Shown here piece by piece: positions 1 through 9,996 of a stretch of DNA of 64,000 bases. Source of the DNA: an uncultured Roseburia sp. Its GTDB lineage: Bacteria > Bacillota > Clostridia > Lachnospirales > Lachnospiraceae. The notes below the pieces were generated by a model. That model worked only from the letters and a program-made list of their open reading frames with translations, was not told the origin of the DNA and did not search any database. Where the stretch lies: contig CANPGM010000013.1 in the NCBI GenBank assembly GCA_947573605.1, forward strand, positions 1 to 64,000. The letters run 5' to 3'. Position numbers and translations under genes: made by a program. The first letter of the stretch is position 1, and each line of letters begins with the position of its first letter.

Positions 1-53
1 GAAATCCGTTTGAATCTTTCAAGGTTATTTCACTGTTCAGTTATCAAGGTTCT

Positions 54-124
54 GACGGCTCTGATTTGGAAAGCCGTCCTTCAAAACGCTAGATTATAAT
101 AGCAAGAAATAAAACGTTTGTCAA
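54..124 (-). promoter_or_regulatory. probable rRNA operon promoter and leader (leftward)
   Basis: On the minus strand a TTGACA -35 (119-124) and a TATTAT -10 (96-101) are separated by 17 bases, close to the vegetative consensus. Downstream lies a 7-bp hairpin (gacggct 54-60, agccgtc 72-78). It is followed by a leader containing ccttgataactgaacagtg, the kind of sequence found ahead of 16S rRNA or in rRNA spacers of Lachnospiraceae. The rRNA itself would lie beyond the left edge. The promoter is seen directly; the rrn assignment is an inference from the leader. Confidence 0.55.
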
Positions 125-254
125 CAACTTTTTTCCATTTTTTCGCATTATTTTCTTATTTCTATCTTTTTTTCATATCTGACGCATTTAATCCCCTGCC
201 TGCCGGTCGCTGCCCATAAAAATAACGCTTCGGAACGGCATTTCTAAACGCATG

Positions 255-1625
255 TTACCCAATATAGTTCATCGCATCTTTTACGGTGCGAACGCCGATT
301 AACTTTATCCCGGTAATATCATTTAAGGAAGTCTTACAGACTTCGGGAAGAAGACATGCTTCAAACCCCAGTTTTTTTGCTTCAAGCACCCGCTGTTTTG
401 CCATATTTACCGCACGCACCTCGCCGCTTAAACCGACTTCGCCAAAACAGATCATTTTTTCGTCAACCGGTCTTTCCTTGTAGCTGGATATTAAAGCAAG
501 TATGATTCCGAGATCGATTGCGGGCTCGTTCATCTTTACGCCTCCGGCGATATTGACATATGCGTCGCATTCGCCCATTTTTAAACCGAGTCGTTTTTCC
601 AAGACCGCCATTAGCAAATTGACCCGGTTAAAATCGGTTCCTGCAGCGGTTCGCCTCGGATTTCCGAAATTGCTGTGGCAGACAAGCGCCTGAACCTCCA
701 AAAGTATCGGTCTTGTGCCTTCCACCGAACATGCGACAACAGATCCGGATGCGCCCTCCGGCTTTCCGCTCAGCATAAATTCGGACGGATTTTCCACTTC
801 TGCAAGCCCCTCCTGGCGCATTTCAAACACGCCGATTTCGTTCGTTGAACCAAATCGGTTTTTTACGCCGCGCAAAATCCGATATGCCGCGTGTCTGTCG
901 CCTTCAAAATAGAGTACGGTATCTACCATATGTTCTAATACGCGCGGACCTGCAACCACTCCCTCCTTTGTCACATGTCCGACAATAAATACGGAAATTG
1001 CCATACCCTTTGCAATCTGCAGCAGCGCCCCGGTCGATTCTCTGACCTGAGAAACGCTTCCGGGCGCAGAGGACACATCTTCGCTGTACATCGTCTGTAT
1101 CGAATCAATTACGACATATTCCGGTTTTTCCCGGTCAATCACCTCTCTTATCACTTCAAGACCCGTTTCACAAAAAAGCTTCAGGCAGTCTTCAAAATTT
1201 CCGATCCGCTCTGCTCTGATTTTAATCTGCTGCAGAGACTCTTCACCCGATATGTATAGTACCTTTTTCTGCTGCGCGGCCAGATTTCTGCAGACCTGAA
1301 GCAGCAATGTAGATTTTCCAATCCCCGGATCTCCTCCGACTAAAATCAGAGAACCGGATACAATACCGCCGCCAAGTACCCGGTCCAGCTCCTTCATTCC
1401 TGTGGTAACCCGCTTTTCATCTGCGGCTTCAATCGACGAAAGCGACATTACGGAACGTTCTGCCGTTTTGTTTTTCTGCTTTCCTGTCCCGGAGATATTT
1501 TTTTTATCCACCGTTTCTTCTACAAACGTATTCCACTCTCTGCATCCGGGACACTGTCCCATCCACTTTGATGATTCAAAACCGCATGACTGACAGAAAA
1601 AGATGCTGGTTTTTCCCTTTGCCAT
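255..1625 (-). CDS. radA: DNA repair protein RadA
   Basis: RadA (Sms), 456 aa, a RecA-like DNA-dependent ATPase and branch-migration helicase of recombinational repair. An N-terminal four-cysteine zinc finger (CQSCG...CPGC), a Walker A (GGDPGIGKST), the RadA-specific KNRFG motif and a C-terminal Lon-like domain are all visible in order, and the length is normal. The start chosen is the ATG at 1625, six bases after GGGGGAA; a longer reading frame to 1661 lacks a ribosome site and adds twelve non-conserved residues. It lies downstream of clpC, as in many Firmicutes, but a strong terminator at 1843-1883 separates it from the preceding gene, so it probably has its own promoter in the 217-base gap. 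Confidence 0.97.
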   Translation of the reverse strand: MAKGKTSIFFCQSCGFESSKWMGQCPGCREWNTFVEETVDKKNISGTGKQKNKTAERSVMSLSSIEAADEKRVTTGMKELDRVLGGGIVSGSLILVGGDPGIGKSTLLLQVCRNLAAQQKKVLYISGEESLQQIKIRAERIGNFEDCLKLFCETGLEVIREVIDREKPEYVVIDSIQTMYSEDVSSAPGSVSQVRESTGALLQIAKGMAISVFIVGHVTKEGVVAGPRVLEHMVDTVLYFEGDRHAAYRILRGVKNRFGSTNEIGVFEMRQEGLAEVENPSEFMLSGKPEGASGSVVACSVEGTRPILLEVQALVCHSNFGNPRRTAAGTDFNRVNLLMAVLEKRLGLKMGECDAYVNIAGGVKMNEPAIDLGIILALISSYKERPVDEKMICFGEVGLSGEVRAVNMAKQRVLEAKKLGFEACLLPEVCKTSLNDITGIKLIGVRTVKDAMNYIG

Positions 1626-1842
1626 ATGTATTCCCCCGTGCAAAAATGTCTCCGGATTCAAAGCTTTCTATCCGTATATCCCAAGACGTTCTTCTCTTAA
1701 TGTGTTCGTTTCCTGGTAGCTTAAGATTTTGCGCATATTCCGAATCGAAACAGAAAATCTTTTTAACTCCGGAATTCTGTAAAAAAGAGCGCTTCGCACT
1801 CTATATACATGCGTCTGACGACGCAGTTTCCTATATGATAAG

Positions 1843-1883
1843 AAAAAAATTGCCGCAACCAGGCAACATACCCTTGCGGCAAT
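1843..1883 (-). terminator. terminator after the small protein gene
   Basis: A perfect 10-bp stem (attgccgcaa 1849-1858 with ttgcggcaat 1874-1883) is followed on the minus strand by a run of seven U (1843-1849). It would end the transcript of the clpC-side operon before radA. Confidence 0.85.
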
Positions 1884-1930
1884 TCATAAATAAGCAAACC
1901 GATATTGTCAATCCGCTAAAAGACGTGACA

Positions 1931-2341
1931 TCAGCATTTTTCAACCCATACCTCTACCGGTTCATTGCCTAACTCTACGCTGATACTGAGCTTTCCGCCG
2001 AGATTCGTTTTCATCCTTCCCGCGTTCACTCCGTCTACGGTAATCTCGTATTCCGTCTCTTCCTTAAGTCCCAATGTCACCTGTGCATCCTCCGGGCCTT
2101 CCACCCGAAAACGAACGCCTGCATCGGTAAGATTCAATCCTGTTACGGCTGTTCCGGGAACGGACTCATATACAAACATACCGTTTCGCTCCAGCTTCGT
2201 AATATCCTTATAGGTTTTTACCTTATAGATATCTCCCTTATGCCCGAAATTATCAAGCTTTGCCTTAGCAGCCAGAGAATAATCTCCAAAGCTTACCGTC
2301 CCGTCTGCCTCCGATCGAATTAATTCACTTATCGCAGCCAT
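1931..2341 (-). CDS. conserved small protein of unknown function ('endosialidase'-labelled type)
   Basis: A 136-aa soluble protein. The start is the ATG at 2341, five bases after a perfect AGGAGG; the frame extends to 2461 without a better site. The N-terminal half is charged. The C-terminal ~60 residues alternate polar and hydrophobic positions like an Ig-like beta sandwich (TGLNLTDAGVRFRVEGPEDA, EITVDGVNAGR). Proteins of this kind next to clpC in Lachnospiraceae are often labelled 'endosialidase' in databases; nothing here shows a catalytic site, so that name should not be trusted. It sits between clpC and radA, 126 bases after clpC and upstream of a clear terminator, so it may be co-transcribed with clpC. 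No signal peptide or membrane segment is seen. Confidence 0.85.
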   Translation of the reverse strand: MAAISELIRSEADGTVSFGDYSLAAKAKLDNFGHKGDIYKVKTYKDITKLERNGMFVYESVPGTAVTGLNLTDAGVRFRVEGPEDAQVTLGLKEETEYEITVDGVNAGRMKTNLGGKLSISVELGNEPVEVWVEKC

Positions 2342-2467
2342 CTCTTCCTCCTGAAAACGTAAAAATTTGTAATAATATTTTCCGCGTCCGCATGTAAAAA
2401 ACTCACTGCATCCTTTTTTCGCGTTTTCTCTATTATATAATAAAGCCTCTTTTTTTTCCACCTCTTT

Positions 2468-4936
2468 TTATGGATTGCCTGCAAATGATTTACACTCGAA
2501 TACCACCGTATCTTTTCTCAATGTAACTACAACCGTATCTCCTCGTTTTGCTCTTCCTTCCAAAATTTCTTCGGCAAGTTTATCTTCCATTTCATTTTGA
2601 ATTTTCCGGCGGAGAGGCCTTGCGCCGTACTTAGGCTCATAGGCTTTATCCACAATATAACTTTTGACACAGTCTCTGACTGTCAGCGTAATTCCCATCT
2701 GTTCGCTGCAGCGATTTGTCAGATCTTTCAGCATCAAAGACACAATCTGCTTCATATCCGCTTTGTTTAAAGAACGAAATACGATTGTTTCGTCGATTCG
2801 ATTTAAAAATTCAGGCTTAAAAATGCGGCGCACTTCCTCCATTACACTGTTTTTCATGCGCTCATAATTCTCTTTCTCGTCGTCAGAAGAAGAAAATCCA
2901 AGCTTCTTCGGCTCTACGATTGACTGCGCTCCTGCGTTTGAGGTCATAATAATAATCGTGTTTTTAAAGTCAACTTTCCTTCCCTGGGAATCTGTGATAT
3001 GCCCGTCGTCCAACACCTGCAGCAAAATATTGAATACATCCGGATGCGCCTTTTCAATTTCGTCAAACAGAATTACCGAGTAGGGATTGCGCCTTACCTT
3101 TTCGCTGAGCTGGCCGCCCTCGCCGTGTCCGACGTAACCGGGCGGAGAACCGATCATTTTAGATACACTATGCTTTTCCATATATTCGGACATATCGACG
3201 CGGATCATGGACTGTTCGTTCCCGAAAACCGCCTCTGCCAGTGCTTTGGAGATCTCCGTTTTTCCTACTCCTGTGGGACCGAGAAACAAAAACGATCCGA
3301 TCGGACGCTTTGGATCTTTTAAACCGACTCGCCCCCGTCTGACGGCCTTTGCAACGGCCGACACCGCTTCTTCCTGCCCTACGACGCGCAAATGCAATGT
3401 TTTTTCCAGCTTCTTTAAACGTTCCGTCTCGGCTTCCGCCAGCTTTTTTACGGGAATTTTCGTCCAGCCGGAAACAACGTCCGCTACTGCGTCCTCATCT
3501 ACGATTAATGTTTTTTTCTGCATTTCCTTTCTGGCCTTTGCCGAAAGCTTTGCCGACTTTTTTTCAAGCTCTTCTTTCTCCTGTTTACAGCGTTTCGCCT
3601 CTTCCATATCGCCTTTGGCAAGCGCCTCTTCAAGGCAAAGTTCAAATTCCTGCGCCTGTTTTTTCAGTTCCGCTTCCTCCAGCGTATGTTTTGTACTGCC
3701 GAGCCGCACTTTTGCCGCCGCTTCATCCATAAGGTCAATCGCCTTATCGGGAAGAAAACGATCGTTGATGTAACGTGCCGACAGCCGGACCGCCGCCTCT
3801 ATCGCTTCATCCAGAATCTGTACCTTATGATGTCTTTCATAGTGCCCCTTAAGTCCCCGAAGGATTTCCACACATTGTTCCTCGCTGGGTTCTTCTACCG
3901 TTACCGGCTGAAAACGTCGTTCCAGTGCGGCGTCCTTTTCCACGTATTTACGATACTCTTCAATTGTAGTTGCGCCAATCATCTGGATCTCTCCGCGGGC
4001 AAGCGCCGGCTTTAATATATTCGACGCGTCGATGGCACCTTCCGCTCCGCCTGCACCGATTATCGTATGAAGCTCGTCAACAAAGAGCAGGATATTCCCG
4101 GCCCCCGTCACTTCACGAATTACTTTTTTAATCCGTTCTTCAAATTCTCCTCTGTATTTTGAGCCTGCAACAATTCCCGACAGATCGAGCGATACCACTC
4201 TCTTATCCTGTACGGCTTCAGGTACCGTACCGGAAACGATGCGCTCCGCAATTCCCTCAATAATTGCTGTTTTTCCAACGCCCGGCTCTCCGATCAGACA
4301 GGGATTATTTTTGGTTCTTCTGCTTAAAATCTGAATTACGCGCCGGATTTCTTCTTCTCTTCCGACTACGGGATCAAGCGCGTTCTCTCTCGCAAGCTTC
4401 GTGATATCTCTTGAATACTGATCCAGTACAGGTGTTCCTTCACTGCTTTTGCGCCGCCCGTTTCTGCCGTTCGGCAGCTCCTCTCTGTACTGATTTACGT
4501 CTTCGCCCATCGCCTGCAATGTTTCCGAATAGGCCTTTGACAAATTCATGCCCATTGTATGAAAGAGCCTTGACGCTGCGCAATCCGTTTCTTTTATGAT
4601 TGCAAGAAGCAGGTGTTCGGTTGCAATTACATCCGAATGAAACCGCACCGCCTCTTTGTATGCGCCTTCCAATACCCGTTCGGCTTTGGGCGAATAACCG
4701 CCGCGCTCCATAAGCGCGGTTTCCGACGCCGGGGAAATCAATTCTTTAATCAGCTCAACCACTGTTTCGTAACTGATATTGTTATCATTTAAAATTCTTG
4801 CCGCAACGCCTGTTCCTTCTTTTAAAAGACCCGCCAGAAGATGCTCGGTTCCGATATAATTATGATGCAGTATTTTCGCTATTTTTCCGGCAAAATCAAC
4901 TGCCTTTTTTGCCCTCGCTGTATATGGTAACTGCAT
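2468..4936 (-). CDS. clpC: ATP-dependent Clp protease ATP-binding subunit ClpC
   Basis: ClpC, 822 aa, an HSP100 unfoldase that delivers substrates to ClpP. Two N-terminal Clp-N repeats cover about residues 5-145. AAA1 has Walker A GEPGVGKT at 216-223 and Walker [11 protein letters not shown] coiled middle domain follows at roughly 400-480, and AAA2 has GPTGVGKTE and [13 protein letters not shown]. The ATG at 4936 follows GGGAGG. In Bacillus-type genomes clpC lies behind ctsR-mcsA-mcsB. Here none of these is present, and the upstream neighbour, 43 bases away, is a cohesin-domain membrane protein. No CtsR-type operator was recognised, so transcription may come from the promoter at 8980-9008 or an internal one. 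Confidence 0.97.
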   Translation of the reverse strand: MQLPYTARAKKAVDFAGKIAKILHHNYIGTEHLLAGLLKEGTGVAARILNDNNISYETVVELIKELISPASETALMERGGYSPKAERVLEGAYKEAVRFHSDVIATEHLLLAIIKETDCAASRLFHTMGMNLSKAYSETLQAMGEDVNQYREELPNGRNGRRKSSEGTPVLDQYSRDITKLARENALDPVVGREEEIRRVIQILSRRTKNNPCLIGEPGVGKTAIIEGIAERIVSGTVPEAVQDKRVVSLDLSGIVAGSKYRGEFEERIKKVIREVTGAGNILLFVDELHTIIGAGGAEGAIDASNILKPALARGEIQMIGATTIEEYRKYVEKDAALERRFQPVTVEEPSEEQCVEILRGLKGHYERHHKVQILDEAIEAAVRLSARYINDRFLPDKAIDLMDEAAAKVRLGSTKHTLEEAELKKQAQEFELCLEEALAKGDMEEAKRCKQEKEELEKKSAKLSAKARKEMQKKTLIVDEDAVADVVSGWTKIPVKKLAEAETERLKKLEKTLHLRVVGQEEAVSAVAKAVRRGRVGLKDPKRPIGSFLFLGPTGVGKTEISKALAEAVFGNEQSMIRVDMSEYMEKHSVSKMIGSPPGYVGHGEGGQLSEKVRRNPYSVILFDEIEKAHPDVFNILLQVLDDGHITDSQGRKVDFKNTIIIMTSNAGAQSIVEPKKLGFSSSDDEKENYERMKNSVMEEVRRIFKPEFLNRIDETIVFRSLNKADMKQIVSLMLKDLTNRCSEQMGITLTVRDCVKSYIVDKAYEPKYGARPLRRKIQNEMEDKLAEEILEGRAKRGDTVVVTLRKDTVVFECKSFAGNP

Positions 4937-4978
4937 GACGCCTCCCTCTCCCGGAAAAATCCGACGTTTTTTGTATGC

Positions 4979-6814
4979 CTATAGATCGTTAAAATCTATG
5001 ACATCGATATCTTTTTTCTCATTACTCTTTTCCAATGTTTCTTTTTTATGACCGCTTTCTTTATGCAATGCGCCGCTGCGCAAAGTCTCCTTATACGAAA
5101 CCGCCTTATGCGACGCGCCTTTGTAGGAAAACTCTTTTCCCCGGACTTCCTCTTCCGTCTCTTCCTCCGGCTCTTCTTCCAAGTCATCCGAATTTATCTT
5201 CTCCCGCTTTGTTCTTTTTTTCTGCTGTTTTTTCGGTTCCGGCGTTTCCTCTTCTTCCAACTCGTCCTCGTCCGAATCCCAATCGTCGTCTCCGGTACTC
5301 ATTTTTATCTTGCGCCAGCCAAAAATTACGAGATTGAGAATCAGAATGAAAAGCAGCGCAATCACAATACCGAGAACCGCAATTGTATTTCTGGAAGAAG
5401 TCTTTAAGTCCCTGTATTTATCCGAAAGTTTATTATACTGTTCCTGCAGGTACCGTTCATTTTCCGATTCTGTTTCGGACGCAGTATCGGCAAAAGCGTT
5501 TAGCGCTCTCTGGTAAGTGCCTTCTTCACCGTCATACTGATACCACCCTTCCGTTCCGTCCCGGTTTACACCATAAAACAGATAAAATCCGGAAGCGTCT
5601 CCTCCCTGATACGCAGTTACACTCCTGCCTTCCGCAGTCTGAAACGATGTCTGCAGATACTGCTCCGGTACGGTAAAATCAACCGGCGCAAGCAGCGGAA
5701 TTACGTAATTCTGCGGACTGGCCAGCTTTGCGAAATCATAAATGGTATCTCTGGTTTCGTCATAAATATAAAGCTGTCCTTCTTCGCCTGCTCCTTTTAA
5801 AAAAAGAAGCGACATCGTTCCTTTATTAAAGCTAAGCCCCTGATAACTGTTGCCGCGGCAATTCACGGTTACGGGCGTAAAATCCGCCGGGATGACCTCT
5901 TCGGGAACGGCCGACACAATTTTATAGACACTGCCGTTTACCGCGATCTCTCCTTCCGTCGGTAAGTCTTCCTCCGGTTCTTTTGCTCCGCCCGGTTCCT
6001 CTGCTCCCGGAGAAACCGGCGGTTCGGTCGTTCCTGCCGCCTGCCTGGTTATTTTAATTGTGTAAGTGGCCGTTGTACCGTTTTCCGCCTTTACAACTAT
6101 TTTCACATCATTCGTTCCGACAGAAAGACTTGTATTCCCGCTTACGGATTCCACCGTCGCTTTCTGATTGACCGGAACTGCGTTTACGGCAACCGAAGTC
6201 ACATCGTTTGCTACCGTTGCCGTATAGTTTACATTACTGCCGCTAAATGCAGGGGAAAGCGTTCCCGGAGAAATACTCAGCGTTTTCAGAGAATTATCGG
6301 CTGACAAAACCGCCGTGTTCCCACCGGCGCTTCCGCCTGTATTTCCGCCTGTATTTCCACCGGTACTTTCGCCCGGATTGGACGCCGCATTATTTACCGT
6401 AACGCTGGCGCTGCTTCCCTCCATTGACTCCAGTTCTTCATTTGTATCAAAGTTCACTCCATCCGAAGCCGAGAGCGTAAGAGACGACGTTCCGGCAGAA
6501 ATTGCTTTCAAAGTTACGCTGAAACTGTCGGTCGGCACGGTAACGCTGCCGCCACCGCCACCGTAAGTGGAGGCGGAACAGCTTACAAACTCTAAAATTC
6601 CGGCATCATAGCTTAATGTCATTGTCGCCAGAGCGCTGCCCCCTGATTCAGTTGTCGCCCTGACTGTAACCGTAACCGTATCTCCGATGTTCAAAGTACC
6701 TTTCGATACGGCAATTGAGGTTTTTCCCGCTGCCGCCCACGCCGTTTCTCCAAAACCGGCCAGCGTACCAATCAGCATGAGAAAAACCAGTAAAATTCCT
6801 ATCCTTTTTTTCAT
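4979..6814 (-). CDS. membrane-anchored cohesin-domain protein
   Basis: A 611-aa protein with a signal peptide (MKKRIGILLVFLMLIG, ending near AWAAA). Next come a cohesin-like beta sandwich (about 30-140), a Gly/Asn/Thr linker, a cadherin-like beta-sandwich repeat (about 170-255) and a second extracellular beta-rich region (about 280-440). A coiled stretch leads into one transmembrane helix (about 474-498). The ~110-residue cytoplasmic tail is very rich in Lys and Glu. Cohesins bind dockerins; the gene immediately upstream encodes a secreted enzyme ending in a dockerin, and the two overlap by ATGA. The inference is that this protein anchors that enzyme at the outer membrane face. The function of the charged tail is unknown. 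Confident for architecture, less so for the binding partner. Confidence 0.88.
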   Translation of the reverse strand: MKKRIGILLVFLMLIGTLAGFGETAWAAAGKTSIAVSKGTLNIGDTVTVTVRATTESGGSALATMTLSYDAGILEFVSCSASTYGGGGGSVTVPTDSFSVTLKAISAGTSSLTLSASDGVNFDTNEELESMEGSSASVTVNNAASNPGESTGGNTGGNTGGSAGGNTAVLSADNSLKTLSISPGTLSPAFSGSNVNYTATVANDVTSVAVNAVPVNQKATVESVSGNTSLSVGTNDVKIVVKAENGTTATYTIKITRQAAGTTEPPVSPGAEEPGGAKEPEEDLPTEGEIAVNGSVYKIVSAVPEEVIPADFTPVTVNCRGNSYQGLSFNKGTMSLLFLKGAGEEGQLYIYDETRDTIYDFAKLASPQNYVIPLLAPVDFTVPEQYLQTSFQTAEGRSVTAYQGGDASGFYLFYGVNRDGTEGWYQYDGEEGTYQRALNAFADTASETESENERYLQEQYNKLSDKYRDLKTSSRNTIAVLGIVIALLFILILNLVIFGWRKIKMSTGDDDWDSDEDELEEEETPEPKKQQKKRTKREKINSDDLEEEPEEETEEEVRGKEFSYKGASHKAVSYKETLRSGALHKESGHKKETLEKSNEKKDIDVIDFNDL

Positions 6815-8892
6815 ATGTTTCCCCCGTAATCATTGATTATCTGTGAAATATTAAGAATGTGCTTCTGCAGCAGAACAATATCTAAATTGGACACTCTGCC
6901 GTCTCTTCCGATATCGGCCGCCTTTTCATACGCGCCGGAAAGCTGTACGATTCCGAGTATCTGTTTTTGAAGCATAACAAGGTCAATGTTCGATATTTTT
7001 CCGTCACCATTAATATCACCATAAATAACAATATCATACTGTTTTACAACGTTTCCGTTTACATAAACCGTTACCTTATCTCCGGTTCCTGCAATTCCGG
7101 TATTTTCCGCGCCGTCCGCTTTTAAAATTTTAACGCTGCAATTTACCGCCGAAATATTGGAAAGCACGGCGCCGACTGAAGTCTGCGGCGCAATTCCGGT
7201 AACAATTTCGTCCACATGATAAGGAGTAGAAATCGAGGCGTTGTCCGCTACGATAATCGAACCTTCTCCCGGCGTCTCCGGTTGACCCGGCGTTTTTTGT
7301 CCTCTGACAATATTAATATTGTAACTTCTGGACATTCCCGCCTGTGAAATGCAGGTAATGCTGATTCTGTTTTCACCGTAATTCAAAGAGTAGCTGCCCG
7401 TACCGGTTACGGCTGACTTTCCCGCTACGGAAGTCGCTTCAATAGCGACGGAATCGGTTCCTTCCGCCACAATTAAAGAATACTCCGTTATGGAAGGCTG
7501 AAACGACGGCGTTAAGCTGTGACCGGAAACCAAAAGAGCAGAAAGCCAGTTATTCGGATTTCCTCTGTCCACAAACGAAACGGCCGCCTCCGGCATATTC
7601 AGATAGACCGGAATCCGAAACACAAATCCCGTATTTTTGTTTTTATAGGCACGGCCGATGCTGTTCCCTTCCGTAAATGCAGCCATCACATTAGTCATAT
7701 ACTGGTGCGTATACAGGTTCGAAGTATTTACTACATTAAATTTTTCAAAATATACGGTATTCTGCCCCTTTTTCACATAACGATCGGAAATTACTTCGGA
7801 GCCTCCCCGCAGAGATTTATAGATGCTGTCCCAGCCCATTTTTCTGGCGTATTCCAAACCGTTTATTATGGAAGAAGCCGTCGACGTCGTATACGCCCCA
7901 ATGTTAAAATGATTAAAATATCCGTTATAGCCGGAATATGTACCGGAAATCAAAGGACTTTTTCCGTCGCCCTGTTCCTGTTTACAGCGTGAGGCAAGAT
8001 GATAGGGACTGACTTCCAGGGATTTTCCAATCTCCGCAAAAGTGTCCGCATATCCTTTTATAATCCCGTCCGTATCGGCAAAACTTCCCGCCATAAAGGT
8101 ATTTTCGAGGATATTGGAGACCCCTTCCGCCGTCTGATATTCTTCATATTCCAGAGTTTCAAACTGAAAAATATAATCTTCATTTAAAAAATTACGAGGG
8201 TCCATGCAGTAAGCGATATATTCTGACGAAGCGCATACCCAGTCAGCTCCGTCAAAACCGTACCACTGATTCGTACTCCAGTTATACGCCGTAGGATCCG
8301 TTGACTTTCTCGAATCATTTACTGTATTCTGAACGAGATTTCTGCCCGTGACGCTTTCGTTTTTCACGGCATCCGACCAGTCAAGTCCGGTAGGAATCGG
8401 AATAAACTTCCAATCCGGGTATTTTTGATGCAGAAGGGCAAGCGGTTTCGCATAACTCTCCGGGAACCCTGCGGCAATGAGCTCTTGCATATACGCGGCG
8501 TCTGTTCCCTCTCCCGGCGGTTCCTGCCCCGCGCCGTCAATTTCCAGATAATCTCCGCAAATCCAGCCTGTATAAGAAATATCCTGTAAAGTAAAAGAAA
8601 TCTGATACCAGATTTTATCATTCTGCGCTAACGATTCGCCCAATACCGCAACCTGTGTCCCGACGCTTACGCTGACCAAAACGGAATAACCCGTTCCGGC
8701 GCCGGAACGAACATTGACGCCGGTTGACGCATTTACAACGCGGCCCGTGCGCGGAGCGTCATTTTCAGCAAATGCGGTAATTGATCCTCCCATCTGCGTC
8801 AATGCGCAAAACAACCATGCAAAAACCACGATCCATACGGCCGCCGTCATCCAGTGTAAACGCATGTTCTCTTTCGTTATGCTTTTTCTCAT
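6811..8892 (-). CDS. secreted glucosaminidase with SH3 and dockerin domains
   Basis: 693 aa; the start at 8892 has GGAGG five bases upstream. After a signal/anchor segment come a bacterial SH3 domain (about 50-115), an N-acetylglucosaminidase domain of the endo-beta-N-acetylglucosaminidase type (about 200-430, with CKQEQGDGKSPL and FNIGAY), a cadherin-like repeat (about 450-535) and a linker. It ends in a type-I-like dockerin. Both dockerin calcium loops are canonical: DINGDGKISNID and DIGRDGRVSNLD, each followed by a LQK-containing helix. The expected role is cleavage of peptidoglycan glycan strands. The dockerin should bind a cohesin, and the next gene encodes one with a 4-base overlap. A good promoter lies at 8980-9008, so this is the first gene of its operon. 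Confidence 0.92.
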   Translation of the reverse strand: MRKSITKENMRLHWMTAAVWIVVFAWLFCALTQMGGSITAFAENDAPRTGRVVNASTGVNVRSGAGTGYSVLVSVSVGTQVAVLGESLAQNDKIWYQISFTLQDISYTGWICGDYLEIDGAGQEPPGEGTDAAYMQELIAAGFPESYAKPLALLHQKYPDWKFIPIPTGLDWSDAVKNESVTGRNLVQNTVNDSRKSTDPTAYNWSTNQWYGFDGADWVCASSEYIAYCMDPRNFLNEDYIFQFETLEYEEYQTAEGVSNILENTFMAGSFADTDGIIKGYADTFAEIGKSLEVSPYHLASRCKQEQGDGKSPLISGTYSGYNGYFNHFNIGAYTTSTASSIINGLEYARKMGWDSIYKSLRGGSEVISDRYVKKGQNTVYFEKFNVVNTSNLYTHQYMTNVMAAFTEGNSIGRAYKNKNTGFVFRIPVYLNMPEAAVSFVDRGNPNNWLSALLVSGHSLTPSFQPSITEYSLIVAEGTDSVAIEATSVAGKSAVTGTGSYSLNYGENRISITCISQAGMSRSYNINIVRGQKTPGQPETPGEGSIIVADNASISTPYHVDEIVTGIAPQTSVGAVLSNISAVNCSVKILKADGAENTGIAGTGDKVTVYVNGNVVKQYDIVIYGDINGDGKISNIDLVMLQKQILGIVQLSGAYEKAADIGRDGRVSNLDIVLLQKHILNISQIINDYGGNI

Positions 8893-8979
8893 GTATTCCT
8901 CCAAAAGCAGTCTTATCTGAAATGTATCTGAAGCATCGCAATATAATAGCTGTTTCTGCCATATCTGCCGATTGTTTCT

Positions 8980-9008
8980 ATTATATGAGATTCCGCATAC
9001 AGCGTCAA
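8980..9008 (-). promoter_or_regulatory. promoter of the dockerin/cohesin operon
   Basis: Minus-strand -35 TTGACG (9003-9008), 17-base spacer, -10 TATAAT (8980-8985), about 90 bases upstream of the glucosaminidase start. Confidence 0.8.
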
Positions 9009-9037
9009 CCGGAAGATACGTTTCTCAAAAACGGACG

Positions 9038-9928
9038 TCATATGCCTTTGTTGTCAAATTGGGGGATAAAGCTCTCTTTTGCAGTTTCTCCCTCCTGAAT
9101 ATAACCGTTTTCCACACCGATGGAAATCGCGTAATCCACCAGTTCTTCGTATTCCTCTTCCGTTGTCTTCCTTGCCAATTCGCTATACGCTTTCGGTATT
9201 TCCACAGGTGTAAACTGATTCATAATACTGAGGTAAATGGTATCCCCGAATGTTTCGTACAGATATCGAATGATTTCCTTAGAATCCGAAAGACACCCCG
9301 GAAGCAGCAGATGACGTACAATCGTACCACGTAAAATAAGCCCCTCTTTTGAAAAAATACAGGGGCCTGTCTGCCTCACCATTTCTGCAATTGCCGCTTT
9401 CGCGATTTTCGGATAATCCGGCGCATGAGAATACCGGGCGGCGAGTCTTGTATCCATATACTTAAAATCGGGAAGATAGACGTCGATTAAACCATTTAAC
9501 GTCTCAAGCGTCTCTGTCTTTTCATAACCGCCCGTATTATAGATTATCGGAAGGTTCATTCCCTTTTTCTTCGCCAGAATAAGCGCCTCTTTTATTTGCG
9601 GGACAAAATGTCCTGGCGTGACAAGGTTGATATTATGGGCTCCCTGTTCCATGAGTTCGGTAAAAATATCGGACAGCCTTTCCATACGGATTTGTTTGCC
9701 AACATTCCCTTCCGCGATGCTTCGATTCTGACAGTACACGCAATGCAGCGCACAGCCGGAAAAAAAAACGGCTCCCGATCCTTTTGTCCCGGAAATACAC
9801 GGCTCTTCCCAGAAATGCAGCGCAGCCCGCGCCGCTTTAAGCTGCCCGGTCTGTCCGCAAACGCCTGTTTCTCCGTTTTTCCGATCCGCCCCGCATTCCC
9901 GCGGACACAAATAACATTTTTTCTGCAT
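9038..9928 (-). CDS. radical SAM protein, PflX-like
   Basis: A 296-aa protein of the group named PflX (homologs of pyruvate formate-lyase activating enzymes). The radical SAM cluster motif is CALHCVYC (Cx3Cx2C), which binds a 4Fe-4S cluster and S-adenosylmethionine. Extra N-terminal cysteines (CYLCPRECG, VCGQ) could hold a second metal site, as is usual in this group. The ATG at 9928 has only a moderate ribosome site (ggaagtggaaaag). No glycyl-radical enzyme is in the window, so the substrate cannot be inferred; the family is uncharacterised biochemically as far as I know. It stands alone between a promoter region on its left and the hairpin at 9997-10021. Confidence 0.85.
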   Translation of the reverse strand: MQKKCYLCPRECGADRKNGETGVCGQTGQLKAARAALHFWEEPCISGTKGSGAVFFSGCALHCVYCQNRSIAEGNVGKQIRMERLSDIFTELMEQGAHNINLVTPGHFVPQIKEALILAKKKGMNLPIIYNTGGYEKTETLETLNGLIDVYLPDFKYMDTRLAARYSHAPDYPKIAKAAIAEMVRQTGPCIFSKEGLILRGTIVRHLLLPGCLSDSKEIIRYLYETFGDTIYLSIMNQFTPVEIPKAYSELARKTTEEEYEELVDYAISIGVENGYIQEGETAKESFIPQFDNKGI

Positions 9929-9996
9929 AACTTCTTTTCCACTTCCAGATCCGCCGTCTGCAGCGGCGCTGACAACGCGTAATATCCCCTAATGGG

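Noticed and set aside
1690-1843. A minus-strand frame of ~43 residues ending just before radA.
   Set aside because: It has no good start codon or ribosome site; any similarity to a gene remnant is too weak.
4937-4978. A CtsR operator before clpC.
   Set aside because: No GGTCAAA direct repeats in this gap or near the 8980 promoter.
6301-6370. Repeated ccaccggtacttccgcctgta-like units in the cohesin gene.
   Set aside because: They encode the Gly-Asn-Thr linker; no sign of a CRISPR or mobile repeat.
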